A DNA stretch of 36,575 nt, from the IMG/VR virus record IMGVR_UViG_3300017757_000046, positions 1-36,575 of that record; one strand, given 5' to 3'. The notes below the pieces were generated by a model. It saw nothing but the letters and a program-made list of their open reading frames with translations, had not been told where the DNA came from and made no database searches. The translations under genes and the position numbers were made by a program. This stretch comes from a virus. Of this stretch, positions 6,825 through 14,167 are shown piece after piece (the first letter of the stretch is position 1; each line of letters begins with the position of its first letter).

Positions 6825-7067
6825 ATGAGCAAAAAAAAATCTGAAGAAAATAGCAAATACGATTTGCTTACAAAGATAATGAGTTATGCCGTTATCTTTT
6901 TTATGTTTATAATATTCGTAGTTGATAGGGCATTACATATCATTTTACCTCATAAAGAGCATGACAAATTTACTTCATGGGCAAAAGATAAAAACAATGT
7001 CAAATTTGCATTTGCAAGATTAATTATTTTTACGATCCCAATTTCAATATTTAAAATATTCTTTTAG
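6825..7067 (+). CDS. Small membrane protein, two predicted membrane segments
   Basis: 80 residues. A charged N-terminus (KKKSEENSKYD) is followed by a hydrophobic segment at about 20-42 (IMSYAVIFFMFIIFVV), a soluble linker, and a second hydrophobic segment at about 63-80 ending at the stop codon. No family recognised. It heads the modification-packaging unit, 2 nt before the ParB-like gene. A role in modification is not implied by its sequence; a host-envelope effect such as superinfection exclusion is only a possibility. Confidence 0.55.
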   Translation: MSKKKSEENSKYDLLTKIMSYAVIFFMFIIFVVDRALHIILPHKEHDKFTSWAKDKNNVKFAFARLIIFTIPISIFKIFF

Positions 7068-7068
7068 T

Positions 7069-7623
7069 ATGAGTAAAAAAATAAAAACCATTTTTTTAGA
7101 TATTGAAGAAATCAAGCTAAACGAAAATAACCCGAGATTCATACGCGACGAAAAACTTGAAAAGCTAATTAAAAGCGTAAAAGAATTTCCTCAAATGTTA
7201 GAGATAAGACCGATTGTAGTAAATAAGGAAAAAATGATCCTGGGTGGCAACATGAGGTATCGAGCATGCGTTGAAGCGGGAATGCAAAAATTACCCGTTA
7301 TTATTGCTGATGAATTTACAGATGAACAAGAACTTGAATTCTTAATCAAGGATAATATTAGCGGTGGTGAATGGGATATCCAAATCTTACAAGATCAATT
7401 TGATCCTAATCAGCTTGAAATCTGGGGATTGGATCAAGAGATTAACGCAATGGAGCCGATCAATTTGGATGAATTTTTCAATGAAGACGATCAAGATCAA
7501 GCAGAGCCCACCAATAAAATTATTTTAGAGTATACCGAGGAAGAGCACGAAAAGGTATTAAACGCATTGGCTGAAATTGGGGGTACGCCAGAACAAGCAA
7601 TATGGAAATTATTAGAATTATAA
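7069..7623 (+). CDS. ParB-like protein (ParB/sulfiredoxin fold), possible DpdA partner
   Basis: 184 residues. The N-terminal about 110 residues match the ParB N-terminal domain: NENNPRFIRDEKLEKLIKSV (18-37), RPIVV, and the box GGNMRYRA (59-66) equivalent to the GxxRxxA nucleotide-binding box. The C-terminal third is acidic (DEFFNEDDQDQAE) and has no ParB HTH, so plasmid partitioning is unlikely. It lies 4 nt upstream of the DpdA-like gene. From memory, the bacterial dpd system needs a ParB/Srx-type protein (DpdB) alongside DpdA; sharing that role is inference. In other phages similar ParB domains accompany DNA methylases, but none is here. Confidence 0.75.
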   Translation: MSKKIKTIFLDIEEIKLNENNPRFIRDEKLEKLIKSVKEFPQMLEIRPIVVNKEKMILGGNMRYRACVEAGMQKLPVIIADEFTDEQELEFLIKDNISGGEWDIQILQDQFDPNQLEIWGLDQEINAMEPINLDEFFNEDDQDQAEPTNKIILEYTEEEHEKVLNALAEIGGTPEQAIWKLLEL

Positions 7624-7627
7624 AAAA

Positions 7628-8362
7628 ATGAATATATATTTAGCGGGAACTCAAGGGGATAAAGGTGGATTAACGACCGCTTATTCTGATTTGTTTCTGC
7701 TTGAGTCTTTCCATTATTTAAATGATTCAAATTTGGAAGTTTATAAAAATCATAAATTCCTTTTGGATTCAGGGGCTTTTACATTCATGAATAAAAAATC
7801 AGGAAATGTCGATTGGGATCAATATATCACAACTTATGCCCAATTTATTAAAAAGCATGATATTGATCTTTTTTTTGAATTAGATATTGACGTGATCGTG
7901 GGTATCAAAGAGGTTGAAAGATTACGGGAAAAGCTCGAAAAAATTTCAGGAAAAAAATGCATACCCGTTTGGCATAAAAGCAGAGGTTTGGCTTATTGGC
8001 AGAAAATGATCAAGGATTATGATTACGTTGCGATTGGAGGAATAGTCACAAGAGAGATCAAACGCAAAGATCATAGAATTTTTACAGAATTGCTCAGAAT
8101 GGCAAAAGAAAATAATTGCAAAGTTCATGGGCTTGGTTATACAAATTTAAAAGGCTTAAAAAAATATCCTTTTTATTCGGTAGATTCGACAAGTTGGATC
8201 AGCGGGCAAAAATTCCTTAATATAATGCAATATGTAGGTAATGGTAATTTCATCACTCATAGACCAAAAGAAAATCAAAGGGGGATCAATCCCAAGCGTA
8301 GACTTGAATACAATTTCCATGAGTGGGTTAAATTCCAAAAATTTGCAAAAAATAATTTATAA
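7628..8362 (+). CDS. DpdA-like DNA 7-deazaguanine transglycosylase (TGT superfamily)
   Basis: 244 residues, much shorter than tRNA-guanine transglycosylases (about 370). TGT-type TIM-barrel landmarks appear in order: LLDSGAF (45-51; Asp47 at the general-base position), AIGGIV (135-140), HGLGYT (167-172) and SVDSTSW (184-190; Asp186 at the nucleophile position). The Cys-Cys-Cys-His zinc site of tRNA TGTs is absent. These features fit phage DpdA enzymes, which swap guanine in DNA for a 7-deazaguanine. Adjacent queC, queD, queE and folE supply preQ0, and no queF is present, so preQ0 is the predicted DNA base. A tRNA-acting enzyme is less likely given size and context. Confidence 0.78.
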   Translation: MNIYLAGTQGDKGGLTTAYSDLFLLESFHYLNDSNLEVYKNHKFLLDSGAFTFMNKKSGNVDWDQYITTYAQFIKKHDIDLFFELDIDVIVGIKEVERLREKLEKISGKKCIPVWHKSRGLAYWQKMIKDYDYVAIGGIVTREIKRKDHRIFTELLRMAKENNCKVHGLGYTNLKGLKKYPFYSVDSTSWISGQKFLNIMQYVGNGNFITHRPKENQRGINPKRRLEYNFHEWVKFQKFAKNNL

Positions 8363-8377
8363 CTAAATTTATTAATC

Positions 8378-9043
8378 ATGAGTTCAGCAGTAGTTTTATT
8401 ATCAGGTGGTCAAGATTCAACCACATGCCTATATTGGGCAAAAAAGAATTTTAAAGAGGTGATTGCATTGGGATTTGATTACGGGCAAATGCATGCCCAG
8501 GAATTAGAGCAAGCAAAAAAGATTGCAAAAGATGCCAAGGTTGAATACAAAATTTTAAATATAAAAGGCTTATTAGCAAAAAGCAGTTTGATTGAGCATT
8601 CAGATCATAATGCTAAAAGTTATTTGAATGATGAATTGCCCGCATCATTTACGGCGGGGCGTAATATTCTTTTTTTATCGGTAGCGGGTAGTTTCGCAAG
8701 CGAAAAGGGTATCAATGATTTGGTTACGGGGGTATGTCAAACAGATTACTCAGGTTACCCAGATTGCCGACGAACAACGATCGACGCAATGCAAAATACC
8801 TTATCATTAGGTTATGGATCGGGTGATTTTAGAATACACACCCCTTTAATGTATATTAATAAAGCGGAAACCTGGAAATTAGCAAAAGAATTGGATTGTC
8901 TTGATATTATTATAAAAGATACATTAACCGATTATGACGGAAATATGACTCCAAATGAATGGGGTTTTGGATCAGCAACGAATCCCGCAAGTGAATTAAG
9001 AATGAAAGGTTTTTATCAAGCAAAAGAATTGCAATGGATATGA
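8378..9043 (+). CDS. queC: QueC-like 7-cyano-7-deazaguanine synthase lacking the zinc cysteines
   Basis: 221 residues. QueC converts 7-carboxy-7-deazaguanine to preQ0 using ATP and ammonia. The PP-loop SGGQDST is at 9-15. FDYGQMHAQE, AGRNILFLS, TGVCQTDYSGYPDCR and TPLMYINKAETWKLA all match the family. The C-terminal zinc module, which in E. coli QueC reads LTCYNG followed by CGHCAAC, is replaced here by LTDYDG and a Cys-free segment (D185 at the first ligand; no Cys after 174). The enzyme may fold without zinc or belong to a known zinc-free subgroup. The next gene starts 10 nt before its end. Confidence 0.92.
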   Translation: MSSAVVLLSGGQDSTTCLYWAKKNFKEVIALGFDYGQMHAQELEQAKKIAKDAKVEYKILNIKGLLAKSSLIEHSDHNAKSYLNDELPASFTAGRNILFLSVAGSFASEKGINDLVTGVCQTDYSGYPDCRRTTIDAMQNTLSLGYGSGDFRIHTPLMYINKAETWKLAKELDCLDIIIKDTLTDYDGNMTPNEWGFGSATNPASELRMKGFYQAKELQWI

Positions 9044-9450
9044 AAATCGTAAAAGAATATCATTTTTACGCGGGGCATAGGAATAAAAATGCTGATGAAA
9101 AATGCGGGCGTATTCATGGTCATACTTATTATGTAACTTGTTTCTTCAGGGGAGGGCAAATAAATGAAAAAAGCGGAATCACTTTATTATTTGGTGATAT
9201 TGATAAAAAGGTTGAGCCTATTATTAAAGAATACGATCATTATTTTTTGCTATATGACAAAGATCCTCTTTGTGATATTTTAGAATTTGCAAAAGAGCCT
9301 TTTATTAAATTACCCTTTGAAACTTCCGCTGAAAATATGGCATTGTGGTTATTTACGAGAATAGAAAATGAAACAAAATTACCTATTGAAAAAATTGAAT
9401 TAAGAGAAACAAAAACAAGTAAAGTGATTTATGAAAAATCTAAAAGTTAG
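9034..9450 (+). CDS. queD: 6-carboxy-5,6,7,8-tetrahydropterin synthase QueD
   Basis: 138 residues, the usual family length. QueD turns dihydroneopterin triphosphate into 6-carboxytetrahydropterin. Zinc ligands are visible as His15 in FYAGHR and the two His of IHGH (28-31), with catalytic Cys24 in CGRIHGH, FGDIDKKV, and the substrate-binding Glu in ELRETKTS near the C-terminus. It overlaps queC by 10 nt and queE by 20 nt, indicating coupled translation in the preQ0 operon. Confidence 0.92.
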   Translation: MDMKIVKEYHFYAGHRNKNADEKCGRIHGHTYYVTCFFRGGQINEKSGITLLFGDIDKKVEPIIKEYDHYFLLYDKDPLCDILEFAKEPFIKLPFETSAENMALWLFTRIENETKLPIEKIELRETKTSKVIYEKSKS

Positions 9451-10036
9451 CGAGATATTTTACTCTTTGCAAGGTGAGGGAGCCAGGGTAGGCACCTCGA
9501 CGGTTTTTATTCGATTAATGGGTTGCACAGCAAAAAATGCATGCTTTAAATCAGGCATTGTTTGTGATACCGAATTTGAAAGCGGGGAGGAAAGAACGAT
9601 TGAAGAAATTGAAAAATGGTTAATAAAAAATGCGCCAGATTGTAAAGAGATCACCTGGACGGGTGGTGAACCTCTTGATCAATTAGATGAAGAAATTGTA
9701 GCCCATTTTAAAAGCAAAGGCTTTTATCAAGCAATCGAAACGAGCGGATTAAGAAAACCCGTAAAAGGGCTTGATTTTATTTGCGTAAGCCCAAAGGTCG
9801 CAGAGCATATTGTTAAAAGAAATTTTCCCGACGGGGTATCAGAATTGCGTTATGTTAGGCATAAAGGGCAAAGCGTTCCGAACCCGATTGTAAAGGCTAA
9901 CCATTATTGGGTTTCCCCTCATTCAGACGGGTTTACGATTAATGGCGAAAATTTAAGGCATTGCATTAATCTTTGCAAAGAATATCCTCAATGGAAATTA
10001 TCAATTCAAAACCATAAAGTATGGAACGTATTATAA
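9431..10036 (+). CDS. queE: Radical SAM 7-carboxy-7-deazaguanine synthase QueE
   Basis: 201 residues. QueE makes 7-carboxy-7-deazaguanine from 6-carboxytetrahydropterin with a [4Fe-4S] cluster and SAM. Visible landmarks are EIFYSLQGEGARVG at the N-terminus, FIRLMGC, CDTEF, the SAM-binding ITWTGGEPLDQL near 73-84, and ETSG. Cluster cysteines are probably Cys32, Cys38 and Cys45 (CX5CX6C), a spacing different from CX3CX2C or CX14CX2C of other QueE groups. I recall Bacteroidota proteins with the same C...C...CDTEFESG arrangement, so it is probably a lineage variant. It overlaps its neighbours by 20 and 16 nt. Confidence 0.9.
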   Translation: MKNLKVSEIFYSLQGEGARVGTSTVFIRLMGCTAKNACFKSGIVCDTEFESGEERTIEEIEKWLIKNAPDCKEITWTGGEPLDQLDEEIVAHFKSKGFYQAIETSGLRKPVKGLDFICVSPKVAEHIVKRNFPDGVSELRYVRHKGQSVPNPIVKANHYWVSPHSDGFTINGENLRHCINLCKEYPQWKLSIQNHKVWNVL

Positions 10037-10419
10037 CTTGGGATGAAATTAAAGAAGTAGCAAAAAAATTAATTGAATCAAATATCATAAAAAAAGACAC
10101 TAAGGTTTGGGGCGTGCCCAGGGGTGGGCAATATCTGATGCCATTTTTTGAACCCGTTAATGATCCAAAAGATGCTGAAATTATTATTGATGACTTAATT
10201 GATAGCGGTTCGACATTAAAGCAATACCAAGATTTATACCCAGATAAAAAATTTGTATCTTTTTTCAAAAAAAATAATAATGACAAAAGGTGGTATATTT
10301 TTCCATGGGAGCAAAAAAACGAACCTTTAGAGGATAATATAGCCAGAATTTGCCAATTTTATGATTTGAAAATCGTAAAAACTTTTGATGAATTAATTAC
10401 GGCTTATGAAAACAGATAG
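10021..10419 (+). CDS. Minimal type I phosphoribosyltransferase (XGPRT-like)
   Basis: 132 residues, short for the family. The PRPP-binding loop is clear ([13 protein letters not shown], 54-66). [11 protein letters not shown] (29-39) fits the upstream pyrophosphate loop and WYIFPWEQ (91-98) resembles the base-binding end of xanthine/guanine phosphoribosyltransferases. Only about 18 residues lie between the two loops, so the usual hood is largely missing. It is embedded by overlaps between queE and folE. A reasonable role is converting guanine, released by the DpdA-like enzyme, to GMP for reuse as GTP, the FolE substrate. That role is inference; action on a deazaguanine base is an alternative. 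Confidence 0.72.
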   Translation: MERIITWDEIKEVAKKLIESNIIKKDTKVWGVPRGGQYLMPFFEPVNDPKDAEIIIDDLIDSGSTLKQYQDLYPDKKFVSFFKKNNNDKRWYIFPWEQKNEPLEDNIARICQFYDLKIVKTFDELITAYENR

Positions 10420-11056
10420 CAATCTTGGAAAGAAAATAAAAGAATATTTAATAAAGCAAGGGATTGAAACGCCCATGACGGGAGATTTTGATCAGGAAGA
10501 AAAAAGAAAGGAAAGAATTTCGTCTTTATTTAAAGAGATTATGGAAGAACTCAATCTTGATCTAAAAGATGATAGTTTGAGAGGCACGCCAGATCGAGTA
10601 GCAAAAATGTATGTAAATGAAATGTTTTATGGATTAAACTATAATAATTTTCCTAAATGCACTGCCGTAGATAATAAGATGAAATACGATGAAATGGTAA
10701 CGGTTGATGAAATTAATCTTGCAAGCTCATGCGAGCATCACTTCGTGATAATTGACGGGCACGCAACGGTTTCGTATATTCCGAAAGATAAAGTAATCGG
10801 TCTTTCTAAAATTAATCGAGTGGTAGACTTTTTTGCTAAAAGACCTCAAATACAAGAAAGATTAACAGAGCAAATTTTTTATGCATTGTCTTATATTTTA
10901 GATTCAAAAGATATTGCGGTAAAAATAAAAGCGGTACATTATTGCGTGAAAGCCAGAGGGGTAAAAGATTTGACGAGCAATACGACGACAACAAAATTAG
11001 GTGGCGTATTTAAAAACCCTGAAGTTCGAAACGAATTTTTAAATTTGTCAAAATAA
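10406..11056 (+). CDS. folE: GTP cyclohydrolase I (FolE type)
   Basis: 216 residues. FolE opens GTP to dihydroneopterin triphosphate, the first step towards preQ0. Zinc ligands and active-site motifs are present: Cys109 and His112 in SSCEHHF, the second cysteine Cys180 in HYCVKARGV (with catalytic His178), [17 protein letters not shown] (61-77), [20 protein letters not shown], and the C-terminal [13 protein letters not shown]. It is last in the preQ0 cluster, overlaps the phosphoribosyltransferase gene by 14 nt, and is followed one base later by the small terminase gene. Modification and packaging genes therefore appear to be one transcript. Confidence 0.94.
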   Translation: MKTDSNLGKKIKEYLIKQGIETPMTGDFDQEEKRKERISSLFKEIMEELNLDLKDDSLRGTPDRVAKMYVNEMFYGLNYNNFPKCTAVDNKMKYDEMVTVDEINLASSCEHHFVIIDGHATVSYIPKDKVIGLSKINRVVDFFAKRPQIQERLTEQIFYALSYILDSKDIAVKIKAVHYCVKARGVKDLTSNTTTTKLGGVFKNPEVRNEFLNLSK

Positions 11057-11057
11057 A

Positions 11058-11450
11058 ATGGGAGATCAAACAAAAACAGATATTCATAAAAAAGCAATGA
11101 TTGAAGCATTGGAAAAATCACTTGGGATCGTAACCTCAGCTTGCAAGACCGTTGGGATCGTAAGATCAACTCATTACAAATGGTATGCTGAAGACGAACA
11201 ATACAAAAAAGAGGTAGATAGCATTAAGGACTTAGTTTTAGATTTTGCCGAAAGCCAATTACATAAGCAAATCAGCGAGGGCAACCCGACGTCAACGATC
11301 TTTTTTTTAAAGACAAAAGGAAAAGAGAGGGGATATGTCGAAAAGAAAGAATTGGAAATTATAAAAGATGATTTGGATCTTTCAGGAATAAGCGACGAGG
11401 ATCTGCGTAATTTTTTAGATAATCAAAATACCCAAAATGACGAAGAATGA
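11058..11450 (+). CDS. Terminase small subunit-like protein
   Basis: 130 residues. An N-terminal HTH-like segment (AMIEALEKSLGIVTSACKTV, then STHYKWYAEDEQYK) is followed by a helical oligomerisation region with TSTIFFLKTKGKERGYVEK, a pattern I associate with phage small terminases. The C-terminus is acidic (DNQNTQNDEE). It should recognise the packaging site on phage DNA and regulate the large subunit. It lies directly upstream of the large terminase and overlaps it by 14 nt, which supports the call. Confidence 0.82.
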   Translation: MGDQTKTDIHKKAMIEALEKSLGIVTSACKTVGIVRSTHYKWYAEDEQYKKEVDSIKDLVLDFAESQLHKQISEGNPTSTIFFLKTKGKERGYVEKKELEIIKDDLDLSGISDEDLRNFLDNQNTQNDEE

Positions 11451-12795
11451 AAAGATTAAAAAACTTTTTTTCTTTGAACTTTTAAGACGCGACTTTTGGG
11501 AGTTCTGTCTTTTTTATGATCCTGAATTTTTTACGAAAAGAATCTTTTTAAAAAAAATTGCTGATGCATTTCAAAAGATCGAAAAAAAGGAAATCAATTC
11601 CTTATCAGTATCAATGCCACCCCGAGCGGGAAAATCATATATTACAAGTCTTTTTTCAGCCTGGGTTTTAGGTAGAAATCCAAAAGAAAGCGTTATGCGA
11701 AATACTTGCACCGCCACCCTATATTTAAAATTTAGCTATGATGTAAGAAATATATTGAAAAATAATAAATTCCAAAAGGTCTTCCCAAAGGTATGGCTAT
11801 CTGAAACAAAAGCAAATTTATTAGGTTGGAATACGAATCAATCAAAACAAGTAGGTTATTTTGGTGCGGGGGTTGGGGGTACGATTATCGGATTTGGAGC
11901 AACAAAATTGGCTATTACAGATGATCTTTACAGAGGGGTTGAAGACGCATTGAGTGATACCACCAACGAAAAAATATTATTATGGAAAGAGGCAACCCAC
12001 GATTCGAGATTGGAAAGAAATTGCTCAAAAATTGATATTGGCACCCGTTGGTCTAAAAATGATGTAATTGGCATTAATGTAGGTCAAGACAGATACGATT
12101 TAAGCATTGAGGTATCGGCATTAGATGAAAATGACGAATCCTTTTGTGATGAAGTCATGAGCACTGAGCAATATCATGATATACGAAAAAGAATCAATCC
12201 AGATATTTGGTTGGCAGAATATATGCAAGAGCCCGTTGATATGAAAGGCAGATTATTTAATAATTTGAAAAAAATATCAATAAAAGAATTCAAGGAAATT
12301 GAATCAAAGATCGAGGGCTATGTTGGATATATTGATGTAGCAGATCAAGGAAAAGACTTTACGGCTTTAGCAATCGGCGGGGTTCTCGATCAAGAAATTT
12401 TTATCGTTGATTATCTTTTCACAAGAGATAATACAGATGTTTCCATGCCCCTTTGTGCTAATCTGCTGAATAAATGGAAAGTGAAATATTGCAGAGTAGA
12501 ATCGAATAGCATGGGAGCTATGTTTAGCCGTCAATTAAATAAAAATACAAATGCCCAGATATTGCAAGTTCATAATACCAAAAATAAGATTACAAGAATC
12601 ATAATGGAAAGTGCTTTTGTATTTAGCAATTTTAATTTCGTTGATAATAATACCCAGGATTTTTACCAATTCATTCAAAACGTAGAGGGCTTTAGCAAAG
12701 AGGGGAAAAATAAGAATGACGACGCGCCCGATTGTTTGGCGGGCTTATCAATGTTGATAAAAGGGCTTTTCCCTCATAACTTCAAAAATTATTAA
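11437..12795 (+). CDS. Terminase large subunit
   Basis: 452 residues, a normal TerL length. The ATPase domain has a Walker A MPPRAGKSY (60-68), Walker B LAITDD (158-163), and IDIGTRW (199-205) as the coupling motif. The RNase H-like nuclease domain shows GYIDVADQGKDFTALAIGG (Asp300, Asp303) and the C-terminal acidic site NDDAPDCLAGL (Asp432). It powers DNA packaging through the portal. The portal gene, usually next, instead lies 3.2 kb away on the opposite strand. Confidence 0.95.
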   Translation: MTKNEKIKKLFFFELLRRDFWEFCLFYDPEFFTKRIFLKKIADAFQKIEKKEINSLSVSMPPRAGKSYITSLFSAWVLGRNPKESVMRNTCTATLYLKFSYDVRNILKNNKFQKVFPKVWLSETKANLLGWNTNQSKQVGYFGAGVGGTIIGFGATKLAITDDLYRGVEDALSDTTNEKILLWKEATHDSRLERNCSKIDIGTRWSKNDVIGINVGQDRYDLSIEVSALDENDESFCDEVMSTEQYHDIRKRINPDIWLAEYMQEPVDMKGRLFNNLKKISIKEFKEIESKIEGYVGYIDVADQGKDFTALAIGGVLDQEIFIVDYLFTRDNTDVSMPLCANLLNKWKVKYCRVESNSMGAMFSRQLNKNTNAQILQVHNTKNKITRIIMESAFVFSNFNFVDNNTQDFYQFIQNVEGFSKEGKNKNDDAPDCLAGLSMLIKGLFPHNFKNY

Positions 12796-12797
12796 AA

Positions 12798-13019
12798 ATG
12801 CCGAAAGAAAAACAAATGAGCAATGAAACAAAGCAGATAATCGAAAGATTAAAAAAAGAAATATCTGTTTATTTAGATTTTGTTTTAACTCAAAAATCAG
12901 ATCATGAAGTAGCAATGCTAATTGATTATTTAGACGATCGAAAAATTTTTTTTGAAAAAGGCAAGCAAATTAAAAAAAATATAGTAAATCACTATATAAA
13001 AGAAATAAAAAAAGGCTAA
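12798..13019 (+). CDS. Small hypothetical protein
   Basis: 73 residues, charged and helical (SNETKQIIERLKKEISVYLDFVL near the start; basic C-terminus). No family recognised. The ATG follows the large terminase stop by 2 nt, so it is probably translated from the same message. It opens the block of short accessory genes between terminase and portal. Confidence 0.6.
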   Translation: MPKEKQMSNETKQIIERLKKEISVYLDFVLTQKSDHEVAMLIDYLDDRKIFFEKGKQIKKNIVNHYIKEIKKG

Positions 13020-13041
13020 ATTAGGATCAAAGAAATATAAC

Positions 13042-13266
13042 ATGGATAAAGATCAGCTTTTAATTCAATTACAAATAGAATCTTTAACCAATTTAATATC
13101 AAGCAAAAAAACGGTAAATCCTTACCAAGTATTTCCGCTAAGGAATCAATTACGTCTATCGTGCCAAGGTGATCCTGAAGCCAGTGAATATCTTGAAAAA
13201 ATTATCATTGAAGCAGAAGTGAATTTGCAAAATATCTTAAACTTTTATCCCCATATCAAGCAATAA
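13042..13266 (+). CDS. Small hypothetical protein
   Basis: 74 residues, helical, slightly acidic, beginning MDKDQLLIQLQIESLTNLI. No recognised domain. It is preceded by AAATATAACATGG, the A-rich start context of this phage, and is the last gene before the promoter-like element at 13320-13365, so it probably ends the modification-terminase transcription unit. Confidence 0.6.
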   Translation: MDKDQLLIQLQIESLTNLISSKKTVNPYQVFPLRNQLRLSCQGDPEASEYLEKIIIEAEVNLQNILNFYPHIKQ

Positions 13267-13319
13267 ATTGCTGAAAATCAGGATTTTATCTAAAAAAATA
13301 AATGCGATATTTTACTACA

Positions 13320-13365
13320 ATAAATTAAATTTATGTAGGAAATACGGAATAAAATTCGTATATTA
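13320..13365 (+). promoter_or_regulatory. Phage promoter-like element, copy C
   Basis: Perfect palindrome ATAAATTAAATTTAT (13320-13334), then GTAGG, a 22-nt gap, and CGTATATTA (13357-13365). The next ATG (13371) is 6 nt after TATATT, as in copy B. Confidence 0.72.
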
Positions 13366-13370
13366 TAAAT

Positions 13371-13544
13371 ATGAAAAACAAAGATAAATTAATCGGAATA
13401 GAGGGGGTTATCAAAATGATTGAATCCTTAAAGATTTTAGGAGTAGATGAAAAGAGTATCAGCAAAATTGATTTGCTGAAATCGGTAAGCATGAAAAAGG
13501 ATCTTTTAAATTTTTTAAAAAAACATAATCTAAAATTAACGTAA
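13371..13544 (+). CDS. Small hypothetical protein (57 aa) behind promoter C
   Basis: Helical, strongly basic, with MIESLKILGVDEKSISKIDLL in its middle. No family recognised. Coding is supported by the ATG directly behind promoter C, codon use like its neighbours, and the next gene beginning 2 nt after the stop. Probably made from a leaderless message. Confidence 0.6.
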   Translation: MKNKDKLIGIEGVIKMIESLKILGVDEKSISKIDLLKSVSMKKDLLNFLKKHNLKLT

Positions 13545-13546
13545 AA

Positions 13547-13894
13547 ATGGAATTAAAAACCAATCAACAAAAAGAGCAATATGTCAGATCAATTTGTAAA
13601 ATTGCTCAGGAGCAAATTAAAGTAGCAAGATTATTTAAAGAGAAAAAAATAAGCCTGGGTGATGCCGTTTGCTCAATCATAAAATGGCAAGACATGACGG
13701 CAGATAAGTCTACTGTTACATTTATTGAATGGGTAGCTAATCAATTAGTAAATAATAAATTACCCGAAGGATCAAGCGGTGCTTTTATTACTGCTCTTGG
13801 TTGTATCGATTTTATTGCTGAATTAGATGAATTCCAGGATGAATACTGGTCTGGAATGAGAATTTACGACATTTCAAATGAATATAATTTATAA
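13547..13894 (+). CDS. Hypothetical protein
   Basis: 115 residues. An N-terminal helical part (QKEQYVRSICKIAQEQIKVA) leads to a more hydrophobic C-terminal half (GAFITALGCIDFIAEL). No known motif. It follows the preceding small gene by 2 nt and belongs to the promoter C unit. Confidence 0.6.
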   Translation: MELKTNQQKEQYVRSICKIAQEQIKVARLFKEKKISLGDAVCSIIKWQDMTADKSTVTFIEWVANQLVNNKLPEGSSGAFITALGCIDFIAELDEFQDEYWSGMRIYDISNEYNL

Positions 13895-13903
13895 GTTTAA
13901 GAA

Positions 13904-14077
13904 ATGGAAAAAAATAATCGATTAATACAAATTTTAATTGATCGTGATCATTTAACGAAAGATGAAGCGATCCAAAGAATTAGAGAATTAAAAATATTAG
14001 TCAGAAATGGCTCAGATCCTGAAGAATTACTTTACGAAATAGGTCTTGAACCTGACTATATTTGGGATTTATTGTAA
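13904..14077 (+). CDS. Small hypothetical protein (57 aa)
   Basis: Reads MEKNNRLIQILIDRDHLTKD and ends LEPDYIWDLL. The order LTKDEAIQRIRELK...DPEELLYEIGLEPDYIWDLL suggests a compact three-helix protein with an acidic end. No family recognised. It starts 9 nt after the preceding stop and ends 3 nt before promoter D. Its gene-like composition and exact fit between neighbours support coding. Confidence 0.58.
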   Translation: MEKNNRLIQILIDRDHLTKDEAIQRIRELKILVRNGSDPEELLYEIGLEPDYIWDLL

Positions 14078-14080
14078 AAT

Positions 14081-14126
14081 ATAAATTAAATTTATCGTGT
14101 TTATTTGAGTAAAATTTCGTATATTG
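14081..14126 (+). promoter_or_regulatory. Phage promoter-like element, copy D
   Basis: Perfect palindrome ATAAATTAAATTTAT (14081-14095), a 22-nt gap, and CGTATATTG (14118-14126). Unlike A-C it lacks GTAGG and drives a transcript with a 5' leader rather than an immediate ATG. Confidence 0.72.
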
Positions 14127-14130
14127 AAAT

Positions 14131-14167
14131 ATAGCGATATTGCTATCATAACCTAAAATATAATAAC
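14131..14167 (+). promoter_or_regulatory. Hairpin-bearing 5' leader, shared with 35522-35558
   Basis: The 37 nt before the ATG begin with the inverted repeat ATAGCGATATTGCTAT. They match the leader at 35522-35558 at 32 of 37 positions with no gaps. The distance from TATATT to ATG (48 nt) is identical in both. The predicted transcript start falls at the hairpin. Confidence 0.55.

Noticed and set aside
10770-10785. CGTATATT box inside folE as a further promoter
   Set aside because: It lies in coding sequence without the palindrome 22 nt upstream.
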